From NCBI GenBank assembly GCA_023627715.1, contig JAMAHW010000007.1:62001-126000 (forward strand): 64,000 nt of DNA, in the 5' to 3' direction. The translations under genes were made by a program, and so were the position numbers. Below, in pieces: positions 25,615 through 36,428 of the stretch. This DNA is from Periconia sp. R9002. Its lineage: Eukaryota > Ascomycota > Dothideomycetes > Pleosporales > Periconiaceae. Every line of letters begins with the position of its first letter. Within the stretch, counting starts at the first letter, position 1. A model generated the notes under the pieces. It had not been told where the DNA came from. It made no database searches and was given only the letters and a program-made list of their open reading frames with translations.

Positions 25615-26376
25615 CCTTGAATTGAGATACAAATATCTTAGAGAGGTGGGGCGCAGCTGCCACGGGGAGGGAGAGATGGCTTCGCTTTATGTTGGAACGG
25701 ACTTTGCTGCAACAGCAGGTGGACCATGGAGCACCCTACAACGCACGGTTATGCTTTCATTTGAAAATCGGAACGGCCGATTGAACGCTGATAGGTATAG
25801 AAAATGCTTCACCGTCTCGATGCCTCGGTATTTGGGATTGGCTGTGACTTTGAGTGGGGGTGGGATTATGTAAGGTCGGCCGAACCTGTACTGTGCTGCC
25901 TATCACTAGATGAAACGATGTTGTGTAGTGAATCTGGTCGAAATGTACGGTGATTATTGTCCACCGAGAGACCGTGTTGCGTGTGTCCTTATGCAAAATG
26001 GCTCGGCCGACATTGCGAACGCGCACGCCGCAAATGTACAGAGTGCTTACCGCCCAGATACGCGCATGCATGTGCAATCATATTCCCCGTGCTGACGACA
26101 TATAATCTTCGCAACCTTCGCCTAATGGAGGACCTGCATGTAAATTCTTCGTATACACTCCTCGACTGTCACATGCATGATAGTTCCTCCCTGGCGTCCG
26201 GTTTGCGACATATGATTGTCACAGTTCAATCCCTTGCGGGTCACTCCCTGGCGCGCCAATCATATTTATAAACATGTATACTTCTATATTCGCATTATAT
26301 ATCCACGGTGTTTCCATTATACATAGCCCTTGACGCATAGCCCTTGACGCATAGCCCTTGACGCATATACGACCGC
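25615..26376. other. Intergenic: CYP505 promoter and CFEM gene 3' region
   Basis: Both neighbours are on the minus strand, so this holds the upstream region of the CYP505 gene and the 3' side of the CFEM gene. No gene is visible. The only structured element is the 14-bp tandem repeat at 26322-26363. Confidence 0.5.
26322..26363. repeat. Three perfect 14-bp tandem repeats
   Basis: The unit CATAGCCCTTGACG is repeated three times without a mismatch, followed by a partial fourth unit CATA. It begins just 14 bp downstream of the CFEM stop codon and would lie in that gene's 3' UTR. Confidence 0.95.
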
Positions 26377-27284
26377 CTACCATTGATTCCTCATCAACAC
26401 TCCCACGATGAAACCTATCGCTATGGCTGGGCTGGACAAACACCATCGTGTAGCGCCCGACGCCTGCATATTTACAAAGGGGCTTCCACCGCCGTTGTCC
26501 GCTTTTTGCGTTGAAGAGGGGGTTTTGGAGGGCGCTGCCTGTGTCGGAGTGGCAGAAGAAACCTGCCCAGGCTGTTTTGGAGATGCAGCTGCAGCGGTGG
26601 AAGAGGAAGATGCGGAGCTGGTAGACGAAGAGGAGCTGCTGTCGAGCGTCGAGGTAACTGCCTTGCCCGAGCTAATCGTGCTGGGTCCCATGGCCACAGC
26701 CTGAGCTATCTGAAGTGTATGCCCATCTTTGTCTGTGGAAGTCATGGAGAAGGTACTCGTCACTGTGCTCTTGAACACGCTCTGGGATGGTTGCTTTGCG
26801 GTCGAAGTGGGAGACTTGTGCGTCGACGACGTTGGCACGGTGCCACCCATTGCGCATTCGTAGGCGCTTTTCATCGCATCGTCGGGGATACTGCTTCCTA
26901 AGGCGGAGCAGTAGATCTGTGCGGGAACCAGCAGCGCGACATTGATCTCGAGGCCATTCTTGTCGCATTTTTCTCGCGCACACTCGACGGCGCTCGTGAG
27001 GAAGCTATCGCTCTGGCTGGCGCTGCAGATACCTAAGCAGGCTCGTCATCACTATGATCACAACAACCCATGCCAAGTTGGGGCCGGAGACGGAAAAGCT
27101 TACACTGCTGCGAACGGCAGTCGTCATCGGTGGTCCCGAGACAGTCTTTGAGGCAGCTCGATAAGGAATCGGTCACCCAGTCGTATTTTGACTCTTTGGA
27201 ATCGTCGGACCCATATGTTGACGCAGCCGCGGCCAAGGCAAGCAGCTGCGCCGCGATGACAGCCAGACCAAACAGTTTTGCCAT
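26377..27284 (-). CDS. Secreted CFEM-domain protein, probably GPI-anchored
   Basis: CFEM proteins are fungal-specific extracellular eight-cysteine proteins; some bind heme or act at the host surface. Two exons, 27284-27104 and 27032-26377, give 278 residues, and the junction restores a Cys codon and the CxC motif. A signal peptide is clear (MAKLFGLAVIAAQLLALAAA). The cysteines are C44, C48, C56, C61, C63, C78, C83 and C102, with spacing that fits CFEM. From about 115 to 250 the chain is Ser/Thr-rich, as for an O-glycosylated stalk. It ends in a hydrophobic tail (SSPAIAIGFIVGVLM) after small residues, as expected of a GPI signal. The Asp normally found between the third and fourth cysteines is missing (RSQQ instead). 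Confidence 0.88.
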
Positions 27285-27942
27285 GACACAGATACACTAG
27301 GTAAAGAACGTAAAAGAGTTGGATAGGAAAAGAGCGTGAGAAGTGTAGCCAAGCAGCTATCGCAAGATGATCTGGCGGTGGAGGTGCACAAGAGGTGGAG
27401 GTTGCGCGCCCGCCTCCCCCTTAGGAAACAGCTTCGTTGTGGCCCATTGTGGTTACTGTGGTTAGCATCCTGCGCGACATGTCATGCCCAAGCACGTACA
27501 AGTGCGCAGGCGGCCAATCACTGGACATCGCTTCCCAGACGGATCGACCGCCCGCGCTCTTGTTTCATCTTTTGAGTTTGTGTGGTCGCTACTCAATACA
27601 GATATTAGTTTATTGATTAATCTTGACAGTGTGACAGTTTCAATAGGTTAAACACTTGAGAGCATTGGACTTCTGTGCCGGATGCGGACTTTGCATCTGA
27701 ATGGGTACAGGATCAATCATTACAAAAGGTAGGGGATATCTATGCGAAGGAGGATAGGGTTTGTATGTTGTACATGCACAGCAATATCAGAAAAGAACTC
27801 GCATTCGCACTTTCACTTCACACGGGTTTTTCATCGCTTCACTCTTCGTCCATCCCCATTTTCCAGCTCCGTTCGTCCTCTGCCATGGCCAACAGCCACT
27901 CGCCAAGTAATGGCGCAGCACAGCAGAAGGCGCAAGGCCCAT
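27285..27942. other. Intergenic: MAK21 3' end and CFEM promoter
   Basis: Both flanking genes run on the minus strand. No gene, repeat or RNA is evident in this 658-bp stretch. Confidence 0.5.
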
Positions 27943-30749
27943 CTACTCGCTATCATCGCCAATCAACTTGGCATAGTCTTCGGCCGACGCAAAAGTAGGA
28001 AGATGCTTGAGCTTCCTCTTCTTGTTGCGCCCCTTGCTGTCCTCCTTGGCTTTTGCGCTGGACTTGGAGGGCCGTGCTTCATCAACATCAGTGTCATCGT
28101 CCACATTGAAATCAACGGGAACGTCTTCGTCACTGTCAACAAATGCCTCCTCGTCATCCAGGTCAAATCCATCCATGTCGTCGTCATCTTCATCATCTTC
28201 TTCGCCGCCTGCCATCTTTCCATTTTCAGCAACGTCGTCATCGCTGCCCAGATTGATTTCGACGCCTTCGTCCATGGTGGGACCTTCATCGTCATCGCTC
28301 ATGTCATCCATGTCGAAATCGCTGAAGCCCTCGTCATCGACGTCGGCACCGTCTTCAATCTCTGGTCTGCTGTTGACGAGCGCCTTCCAGATTTCATCCT
28401 CACCAGACTCATCAGTGTCTCCATCACGTTTCTTGCCCTGTTTCTTGTCCTTCTTAACAGCCTGCTTAGCCTTGCCCGACTTTTCAAAGTACGTGTGGAA
28501 AAACACCTCGTCGACGCGGATATCATCAACCTTCTTGCGCCAGAAAGCTTCCGAATTGAGCGGATCGTGCATTTTATCACCATCTCGTGCAGAAATGAGA
28601 TAATCTGCTGCCTTCGTTGTGCCAGACATAGGTTGCATGATGGATGAGCCATGCACAGTCTGCGTCTTCGTTTTCGCGTTGCGGAAAGAGAACTTATCAA
28701 GGAAGTTCATGAGGGTATAAATGGTCGGGTCGGGCTTCTCTTTGATAGGTTGTTGCTGGAGAAGCTTTGACGCAAGCACATGCACTGAAGGGTGATAATG
28801 TGCTTGCAGAGGTAAAAGCTCCCATAAGCACGACAAATCGGCATCGGCGTGGGCAGGGTCTCGTTTACGTGAATCATATCGCGGCCTCTTTGACTGTGAT
28901 TTCTCCTTCAATGGAGCGCCACTCTCCTCGTCCGGAACGTCCTCGTAGTGTTCTTCTCCATCGTCCGAGTCGTTGTCTTCAGGAGTAGACAACATAGACT
29001 TGATGCTGGGGAATGTGATTATTAACTCGTTGATGAGGTACAGAACACCACAGATGAAAGGCGGTTCATGCATATGGATGATTTGAAGCAAACGCTTCAC
29101 AAACGCTTGCACACGTTTGATGCTGGTGTCTGCTTTCAGGGATCGATAAAGAAGGTTCAGATACATAATATGTTTGGATGTGACGATAAGGCGAGGATCC
29201 AAAAGAGATTCGTAAAGGGTGCGGTAGAAGCGGTCAGTAGAGTAGTGTTTCGTAGTAGAGATTTGTTGAATGAGAGCCATGGCTTGGATGCTGGTATTGA
29301 AGTTGGAGGAATGCGTGACTTCGAAGATGGTGTTGAGCTGCTCCTCGAACCTGTTTTTGTTAACATAGATGTAGCAAAATCACACAGCGGCACGTACCTA
29401 TCATCATCTGTCTTCGCGAATGGGAAGGCTCGGTTGACGCCAGTAAGGATAGAGGCAATCAGCTTCTCGCGACTGTCCTCTTGAGACTTGTGAACCTGCG
29501 ACGCCGCCTTCTCAGCTTTCTTCTTAGCCATCTTTCCGGGTTTACTCCCACCCCCCTGGACATGACCGTATTTGTTCAATCGCCTAGCTTCCTTTTCCTC
29601 TTCCTTCTCTTCCTCGCGGTGTTTCTTGAGGAGCCCAACGAACAGGCTGAAATAAATCTCCAGAAGTTTATTGGCCACTTCTTGTTCACGAGTACTCAAA
29701 ACGGTCTGGTTCAGCGTAATGATGGCGTAATATTTGGCGTGAGCTGCCTGGTTTGGCCGAAAGAGAAGATCTGATTCGATGGAGCTGATGATGACGCTCT
29801 TCATCAAGGGATGTGTGTTCTGAAGCTGCAGCAAGAGATAAGATGCGCGGGATGCAACCTTCTTCTCCTTGTCTCCAAGTTTATTGATCAACAGTCGTAA
29901 GAGGTTCTCCTCCTGCTCAGGCTTTTCCTTCAGAAGCTCCCAAACGAAAGTGACTGCGCGGTTGCGGGAGTACTCGACTTCGTCGTTGGACCACGTCTCG
30001 ATGACTTTGAGCATTTCAAAGTACTGCTTTTTCAACCAGTCCTCGTAAGCCCAAGCAATGAGATGTATCTTTTGAATTTGGCCAGGCAGTTTGTCACCGT
30101 ACTTCCAACTAGCGGATTTTCCTTGGAGTGCGCATATTAGGCCAGGCTGTCTTGCGAACGCTCGGAGTTTTCGGTCGGGTGGGAGGACGACGCCCTGGCC
30201 CATGAGATCCTTCAGTGCGGCCAGAGCCATCATCGCAGCGTTCCTGCTCTTCTTGCGCGATAGCCCAAGCAACTGTTCAAACGCTCCCGTAGTGTGCAGT
30301 GGCGATTCTTGAACCAACAGTGTCAGGGCTGACACTTTATCCTCCATGGTACCAGCGGCCATGATGGTAGACATGAACTTGTGCGACGAGTCCTTGGAGA
30401 GATGCGACGCTGTATACTCAGTCGCTTCGGCTTCCAGAAGCTCGTCAGCGTACTGATGCAGCTCGTCGATGACATGTCGCGGCGGCACCGTCGGATTCTC
30501 GATAGAAGGGAGTTCAGGGAGTTCCACCGTGTGCCACTCCGGTTGCGGCTTGAATATCTGCAGCGCGTCAGTCCTTGTACTCCGCAAGTCGCGCATCTGC
30601 CAACATACCAGGCCCGTCTTTGGCTTTCCCTCGCCGTTCGGGCGCTTGTCTTTTTCTTTTCTGTCGTGCGGTTTGGCTATCCGGCTCTTGGCCGGTGACG
30701 GCTTCGTGAAGCCATCTCGTGTCTCGTCATGGGTCCGCTTCTTGCCCAT
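27943..30749 (-). CDS. MAK21: Ribosome biogenesis protein Mak21/Noc1 (CBF/Mak21 family)
   Basis: Noc1/Mak21 pairs with Noc2 on early 60S pre-ribosomes in the nucleolus. Two exons, 30749-29398 and 29350-27943, joined across a 47-nt intron (donor GTACGT), give 919 residues. The N-terminus is basic. The helical-repeat body includes GLICALQGKSASWKYGDKLPGQIQKIHL and AVTFVWELLKEKPEQEENLLRLLINKLGDKEKKVASRA-type blocks (partly listed here). The CBF domain is in the second exon (PPFICGVLYLINEL; LPLQAHYHPSVHVLASKLL; FLDKFSFRNAK). The tail from about 760 is extremely acidic (runs of D/E) and then basic (RNKKRKLKHLPTFASAEDYA), ending as in known Mak21 proteins. Divergent from TRP4. Confidence 0.94.
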
Positions 30750-31154
30750 TTGAGGTCGCTGGCGCTTTCCGTTTTGCTTCGAGGCCCGTCAGAGAATAAA
30801 CTCCGACTCGTCATGACCTTGAAATCGAGGCCAAGCTGTGACTCGTTGGATCAAATTTGAGATCCGGCGCCGGCCTAACATTTCCCCGTGTGCCTGGTCC
30901 GCCGCTCCGTCTAGCCGTCATCGGCGTAGTGGGGCAGCCCTTACACTGTACAGAATGTTGATTGCTTTGATAGATACCCCGCTGACTCACTTACTGACTC
31001 TTATATCTACACCTCTTCCACTCTTTGCTCAGCTGTGCATGTTGGTATTCAATCGAAAAGTTACCAAAATCGTCAATTGATTCGCATCCGAGGCCAGCGA
31101 GTCCACCCCTTCAGCCTTCCGCTTTAGGAAACGTCTATCTGCGGTGGCCCAGCG
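30750..31154. promoter_or_regulatory. Bidirectional promoter, MAK21 / TRP4
   Basis: A 405-bp divergent spacer between a ribosome-assembly gene and a tryptophan biosynthesis gene. It includes a TGACTCA element and a one-mismatch copy six bases further on (see separate entry). Confidence 0.6.
30983..31001. promoter_or_regulatory. Cross-pathway control (CPC1/CpcA/Gcn4) binding site
   Basis: The sequence TGACTCA at 30983-30989 is the exact palindromic Gcn4/CPC1 target. A second TGACTCT follows at 30995-31001. The pair lies 150-170 bp upstream of the TRP4 start codon, the usual position for amino-acid starvation control of tryptophan genes in fungi. The match is direct; control of TRP4 is inferred from the known regulon. 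Confidence 0.75.
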
Positions 31155-32430
31155 ATGAATACAATACAAGAAGGAGATGCTAAAACATCCATAACACCTC
31201 TCCTAAAGCGTCTGTGGCACGAATCGCCCGCTACAAGTCCAGATGCCACTGAAATCGCAGCGGCGCTTTCTCTCATCTTCACAAACAGCCTCTCTGAAGT
31301 GCAATGCGGAGCTCTATTAACATGCCTTCATTTTACGAATCGGGACAGACAATCTGATGTGCTGTCCAAATGCGCCGAGGCAATGCGCAATTTTGCTTCG
31401 AAGATTGATGTCGAAAATCTCTCAAAGTTGCTTGCAGAGAGAGGCAGAAAAGAAGGTGGCTACCATGGCGGATTGGTATGTTTCTAAACTTTACATGGGC
31501 TTCTCTTTGTCTAACACGTTCTAGTGCGATATCGTGGGAACTGGAGGAGACTCACACAACACCTTCAACATCTCAACCACTTCCTCGATATTGGCCAGCT
31601 CCCTTCTCATGATTGGAAAACATGGTAACAAGGCGAGCACATCTCGCTCTGGATCTGCGGACCTCCTGTCTTGTGTTCCTCCCAAACCACCACAGATGTC
31701 CGCCATCACACCATCTACCCTTCACGAAATCTATGAAAACACCAATTATGCTTTTCTCTTTGCTCCGATCTTTCATCCTGGCGCCAAACATGCCGCCTCT
31801 ATTCGCAGACAACTCGGGTGGCGTACAATTTTCAACCTTCTCGGCCCTCTGTCAAACCCCTTGCATCCCTTGATTGAAGCCCGCGTCCTAGGGGTAGCTC
31901 GTAAGGAGATTGGGCCTGACTATGCAGAAGCGCTACGACAGTCTGGTTGCACCAAGGGGTTGGTCGTCTGCGGAGACGAAGAGCTGGACGAACTATCCTG
32001 TGCTGGTCCGACACATTGCTGGCAATTGACCGAGAATCCTGCAACAAAATCCGTCGACATTGACTATTTTCAAGTGTCTCCTGCCGATTTTGGTCTGCCA
32101 ACACATCCACTTTCTGATGTTTCACCTGGCCAATCTCCCGAGAAAAATGCTGAAATCTTGATGCGAATATTGACAGGCGAGGTATCACCAGACGACCCGA
32201 TTCTGCATTTTGTCTACATAAATACTGCAGCTTTGTTTGCCATCAGTGGTATATGCGACGCCGACACCAGCGATATGGGCTACGGGGATGATGGCAATGT
32301 TATCACCGAAGTCGGCCCCGGTGGCAGAAGGTGGAAAGAGGGAGTGCGGAGAGCAAAGTGGGCAATCACGAGTGGCCAAGCATATCGCCAGTGGGAGAAA
32401 TTTGTGGAGGTTACTAACAGATTAGCTTGA
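31155..32430 (+). CDS. TRP4: Anthranilate phosphoribosyltransferase
   Basis: Transfers phosphoribose from PRPP to anthranilate, the second committed step of tryptophan synthesis, in the cytosol. Two exons, 31155-31475 and 31525-32430, with a 49-nt intron (GTATGT...CTAG), give 408 residues. The PRPP-binding CDIVGTGGDSHNTFNIST is at 108-126, directly after the intron. KHGNKASTSRSGSADLL and LGPLSNP follow, both standard for TrpD. The C-terminal half carries GVARKEIGPDYAEALRQSG and the late NTAALFAISG helix. The insert KPPQMSAITPSTLHEIYE corresponds to the region binding anthranilate. All catalytic blocks are intact. Upstream is a CPC1 site, consistent with general amino-acid control. Confidence 0.96.
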
Positions 32431-32831
32431 ATCATGTAATATTCATGTAAATTCTCATTTTTAGATTATCATTCGGAGACTGTAAAAACCGGAAAATATA
32501 ATAGACGAATAAAAAGTTTGCAATATGCGTGCTAGATTGCCACGCACAAACCACATGAACCTTCTTTTTCTTTTTTTGGCGCCAAATCAATGAATGGAAG
32601 AGAGCAAATCATACAGCAAACAGCGGGACTAGGAGTCTAGGACGCTGTGTCAAATTTGGTATCACGATTATAGATTTTGTTTTGCAATCAACTCGGAAAA
32701 AAGCAACAGCTGGAGGATACGCTAGACCGAAGCTAGTAAGGCGCGATCTGCAAACGCGTCGCGGTGAAATAGAAGACGCTCCCCAGCCAGCAGCCAATTC
32801 GCAAGCATTGCCTACTTCTCACACCATTGCA
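32431..32831. other. Intergenic between TRP4 and the AT-hook gene
   Basis: Holds the TRP4 3' end and the promoter of the next gene, both plus strand. The reading frame of the AT-hook gene stays open upstream to about 32682, but only from a TTG codon. Nothing else is seen. Confidence 0.5.
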
Positions 32832-33632
32832 ATGGCTCCTTTAAAATCTACAAAGAGATCATTGGAGGAAGCCAACGACCCAGTTCCCGTCAAGCGTGGC
32901 AGGGGCCGGCCGCGCAAGGATCCGAATGCTCCACGACCACCCCCCAAAGTACCTGGACGTGGGCGAGGACGCCCGCGGAAAGATCCAAATGCGCCTCCAA
33001 AACCGCCCAAGGTACCTGGACGTGGGCGGGGACGTCCACGAAAAGATGAAAACTTACCGGTTCCCGCAAAAAGTCAAGACACTGACCTAACCTTGTCAAA
33101 GATGATTGGAACATACGAAATCACCAGTGAGAATGTGCACAAGGACACAGACGAGCTGTTCATGTGCATCGGACCTGTCCCAAATACTCAATCCTGCCTT
33201 ATGGCATCCTTCAATCTGGGTATTGTTAAAGGGACAATGCTCATTGCCGCAGACAAGTTCAATCTCAAGCGTTATTGCAAACAACTTGATGAGGAAGATG
33301 GAGAGCATGAGCCAGATGAATCTGCGGATCCAATCGTGAAGAAAGATTTACTCTATTTCACTTGGCGCGGACGCGATATGAATGACGAAGTTGATCCAAC
33401 TCCCGATGGAAACCGGACCGGCTATCTTGTACTCCGCCCCCCGCCTAAAACCAACACCGTTCATTTCGAAGCCGAGGGCAGAATACTTGGAAAAAATTAT
33501 TTCAAGTTTACCGGCACTAAGATCAGTGACGAGCCTGAGCAGTCGCCGGAGCCTTGGACCGCTTTTGCTGTTGAGACGGAGACAGAGGACGACGAGCAAG
33601 CAGAAGAGGAAGAGGAAATACTCGAATCATAA
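32832..33632 (+). CDS. Triple AT-hook DNA-binding protein
   Basis: A 266-residue protein with three AT-hooks, each built on the RGRPRK core, at about 23-29, 45-50 and 66-71. AT-hooks bind the minor groove of AT-rich DNA, so a chromatin role is likely. The hooks sit on a repeated unit of about 21 residues (KVPGRGRGRPRKDPNAPxPP), suggesting recent internal duplication. The following 170 residues form a compact domain that I do not recognise, starting MIGTYEITSENV and containing DLLYFTWRGRDMNDEVDP and GYLVLRPPPKTNTVHFEA. The C-terminus is acidic. The ATG at 32832 is the first in frame; the open frame upstream lacks an ATG. DNA binding is a strong inference, while the function of the C-terminal domain is unknown. 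Confidence 0.85.
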   Translation: MAPLKSTKRSLEEANDPVPVKRGRGRPRKDPNAPRPPPKVPGRGRGRPRKDPNAPPKPPKVPGRGRGRPRKDENLPVPAKSQDTDLTLSKMIGTYEITSENVHKDTDELFMCIGPVPNTQSCLMASFNLGIVKGTMLIAADKFNLKRYCKQLDEEDGEHEPDESADPIVKKDLLYFTWRGRDMNDEVDPTPDGNRTGYLVLRPPPKTNTVHFEAEGRILGKNYFKFTGTKISDEPEQSPEPWTAFAVETETEDDEQAEEEEEILES

Positions 33633-34633
33633 GACGAGAGTCGAAAATCAATTGGTTCATGTCGGGCGCCGCAATCGCAGTTCATCAGTCTTTGTATAGT
33701 TCAAAATAAACAGCTCGGTGCCTACAGGGGGGTATCACGGTGAGGGGAAGCACGGGTGGAGTTTCTGGCAAAATGGAAAAGCTTCTGCATATCCCGAGAA
33801 TATTCCTCTCTTTACTCTGCATTGGATATGCTAAGATACGACAACCATTATTCTTTTCTTCGGGGGAAGTCTTTTGGCCAAGCTGAAATGGTTTAAGGAG
33901 GGTATCATTTGTATAGTAGTTCCGTCAGAATTGCATGATAAGCAACGCGAACACGTATGTATAGTTTGAGATTGAAAAATTTCGAGGCTTGGTGCTGTTT
34001 GAGGCGACAGGCAGGCAGGATGTTTGGATGCAGATTGCATTTGTTCTACTAAATTCGTGAAAAACCGCGTTAGCTACTCACCTATAAGTAATAAAACACG
34101 GATAATTCTTTATAGGAAGCTCGTAGGACACTAGACGTTTAGAAACTGCTATGTGTTGCGTTGGGCGTCAATCTACTACTACAAATCGGTATTAATATTG
34201 AGATAAGTTACTATGGACTCCGTGACGGACACAACCGAGACATGAGCGTGATCACGGGTGTATGATTGGTCCATTTCATGCAGAACATCATGCCCTTATA
34301 GAGGAAAAAATCCATGTTCAGCACTAGTTCCGTTACTGGTAGAACAGGAGGGTAGTCCGTCACTCTGGGAGTCTTTACATACTAGTACCTTTGTATTACA
34401 TGGACTTCAGCTGGGGGGAGGCCCGGGTGGGTGAAAACATCGATGAGAAACGGGTGCCCAACCAACGGTTGCGTAGTGCCGGCTACTCTCAGCCCCACTT
34501 TCATCTGCGTCATCTTTTTTTTGCCGCACAAACACCTGGAGCTGAGATTGCGTGTGCAAGCTAATAGCAAGAGAATATTAATATGCGTATATATTACAAA
34601 TAAACTGAGCAATTTCCATCAATACAACACAAC
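33633..34633. other. Intergenic between AT-hook gene and tRNA-His
   Basis: About 1 kb with no supportable gene. Contains AT-rich DNA and short ORFs only. Confidence 0.5.
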
Positions 34634-34714
34634 GCTCAGGTGGTGAAATGGTATCACGACACGTTGTGGGTTCGCAGTTCCGTGTTATTCTGAGTTCGAT
34701 TCTCAGCCTGGGCA
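34634..34714 (+). tRNA. tRNA-His (GTG) with a 10-nt intron
   Basis: The 81-nt sequence folds into a full cloverleaf. The acceptor stem GCTCAGG pairs with CCTGGGC followed by discriminator A. The D-stem is GTGA/TCAC, the anticodon stem ACACG/CGTGT and the T-stem CTGAG/CTCAG with a TTCGATT loop. The anticodon loop reads TTGTGG, placing GTG at 34-36, which is His. A 10-nt insertion (GTTCGCAGTT) follows position 37, the canonical place of nuclear tRNA introns. Two runs of eight Ts (34752-34759 and 34766-34773) downstream could end Pol III transcription. The G-1 residue needed for His charging is not encoded, as expected in eukaryotes, where Thg1 adds it. Confidence 0.9.
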
Positions 34715-34751
34715 GTAAATGCAGCGAAGGCTTCAGCTAGCGGCACTGAAA

Positions 34752-34759
34752 TTTTTTTT
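34752..34759 (+). terminator. Probable Pol III oligo-T terminator of tRNA-His
   Basis: A run of eight T residues 37 bp past the tRNA end, followed by a second run of eight at 34766-34773. The distance is a little longer than usual. Confidence 0.5.
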
Positions 34760-35046
34760 CTATGATTTTTTTTGGTGGCCTGTCTGTGTGCTCAATCAAC
34801 ATTGATCGATCTGAAATCCCCTCCTCGCACGTGCCGCCACGTCGCGCTAACCCATTCTGAAATCGAGCTTTGTTACTCAAGCTCTCCCCTTCGACGCCCC
34901 TCCCCCACGTCCTACCTTTGTATTATTCAGAGCAAGCAGTCCACACAGCTTGCTGCTTCTTTTCTCTCTGTTCCTTTGTGTTCTGCTTTTTTCTTCTTCC
35001 GTCAGCATAAACTTCACCGCAGGCAGTAATCAATCTTCAATCAACC

Positions 35047-35671
35047 ATGCAAGATTCGCAGCCATCTACAACCAACATCGCAGTCGCGTGCGCGCTCCTC
35101 GCCGGCGTCACTGGGTACTTTCTCGGACAAGCGAAATCGCTCGGCCTTTTTGGAGGCAGCCCGATTACAGAGCCTCCTCGTGAGAAGCAGAAGGCGGACG
35201 AGGCGGACGAGTCGAGCGACGAAGACGAGACGGTTCCCGCCGAGTTCCCAGGTCATACGGAGGAATGTAAGCTTGTACTAGTTGTCCGGACAGACTTGGG
35301 CATGACGAAAGGTACGTGAGATTGGTGAATCATTCAGAAAGATATTTGGACTGACGACTTTAGGCAAAATTGGAGCTCAATGCGGACATGCTACTTTGGC
35401 TTGCTACAAACAATTCCTTCGCACCGCGCCCAATTCGCCCATACTCCGCCGCTGGGAACGATCGGGTCAAATGAAAGTCGCGCTGCAGGTCAAGAGCGAG
35501 GAGGAGCTCGAGATGCTGCAGGCACAGGCACTTAGTTTGGGACTGGTGGCACAGATTATACACGATGCGGGACGAACACAGATAGCGAGTGGCAGCGCAA
35601 CAGTGTTGGGAATTGGCCCAGCACCGAAGGGCGTTATTGATCAAGTGACGGGGAATTTGAAGTTGCTATAG
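35047..35671 (+). CDS. PTH2: Peptidyl-tRNA hydrolase 2
   Basis: Pth2 cleaves the ester bond of peptidyl-tRNAs released from stalled ribosomes. Two exons, 35047-35311 and 35364-35671, joined through a split Gly codon, give 190 residues. A membrane segment near the N-terminus (IAVACALLAGVTGYFLG, about 11-27) should anchor it, as in yeast and human Pth2 at the mitochondrial outer membrane. An acidic linker (ADESSDEDE) leads into the catalytic domain: CKLVLVVRTDLGMTKGKIGAQC with the conserved Lys/Gly/Gln-Cys motif, then GHATLACYK. It ends IASGSATVLGIGPAPKGVIDQVTG, the usual C-terminus of the family. Start context is AACCATGC. Length and motifs are typical. Confidence 0.95.
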
Positions 35672-36428
35672 AAGAATCTGCCACGTCGCGAGCTCACGAA
35701 CAAGACATGGCGCGCCACATGTCGCGAACAGAACGGTTGTATCGGGGGCACCACAATGGAGTACGAGTGCTCCCATCCATGAGATATACCAGATGGTGAA
35801 AACTGCGGTCACAGCAACCAGAGGGCGGGAGTTCAAAACTCTGCCATGAAGTTAGCGAATATGTAGGCTAACTGGGTTTTTCCCCAGCATAATTGGCCGA
35901 CGGCCTGGCAGAAGGGATTAGGAATCAGTTGCCCTGGCAGCGCCATCCACCGAGCTCGAACCCGCAGGTGAACTCAGGCTTCAGAACGCTGCCGACTCTC
36001 TCTCAGACCTGTCGACCGGAAATTGACATCATGAAAACTGTGATGGCTCCTTGGTAACGGACGAACTGCCAGGGCTGCAACCGAACACACCCCTAAGGGT
36101 GGACGGGAGCTCTGGCACAGGTCGATGTAGGAGGAAAAAAAGAGAGAGAGAAGCGCCGGCAGAATATTTTGTAGTCGGCAGCCGGAGCCTTGAAATCTTG
36201 GCACGCTAGTAGATTAGAGCCTTGGCCTTCGGTGACCAGATCTGTACCTACCTACTGTCTTAGCAGAACCTCCATCAACCGCCCAACACAGCCAGTATCA
36301 ACCTTCCTCTATTACTATAGTCAGAGATACGAGGCACTTCTGCTGTTTGTGCCTACTTGCAGTCACTTCTGCGCCCCCTTACCTAAACCAGCCGCATCCC
36401 TCCATCACGCGCGCACATCATCTTCACC
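35672..36428. other. Intergenic between PTH2 and SNU66
   Basis: No gene is visible in 757 bp. Two short tRNA-like arms (GGGAGTTCAAAACTCTG near 35827; GGGTTCGAGC on the minus strand near 35950) do not complete a cloverleaf. Confidence 0.5.

Noticed and set aside
27742..28647. 301-codon plus-strand ORF
   Set aside because: It is antisense to the acidic, Asp/Glu-rich coding end of MAK21; the composition (long hydrophobic runs) is the mirror of GAC/GAT codons.
35800..36020. tRNA-like arms on both strands
   Set aside because: T-arm-like sequences are present but stems mispair at the G53-C61 position or elsewhere, and no acceptor or anticodon arm can be completed.
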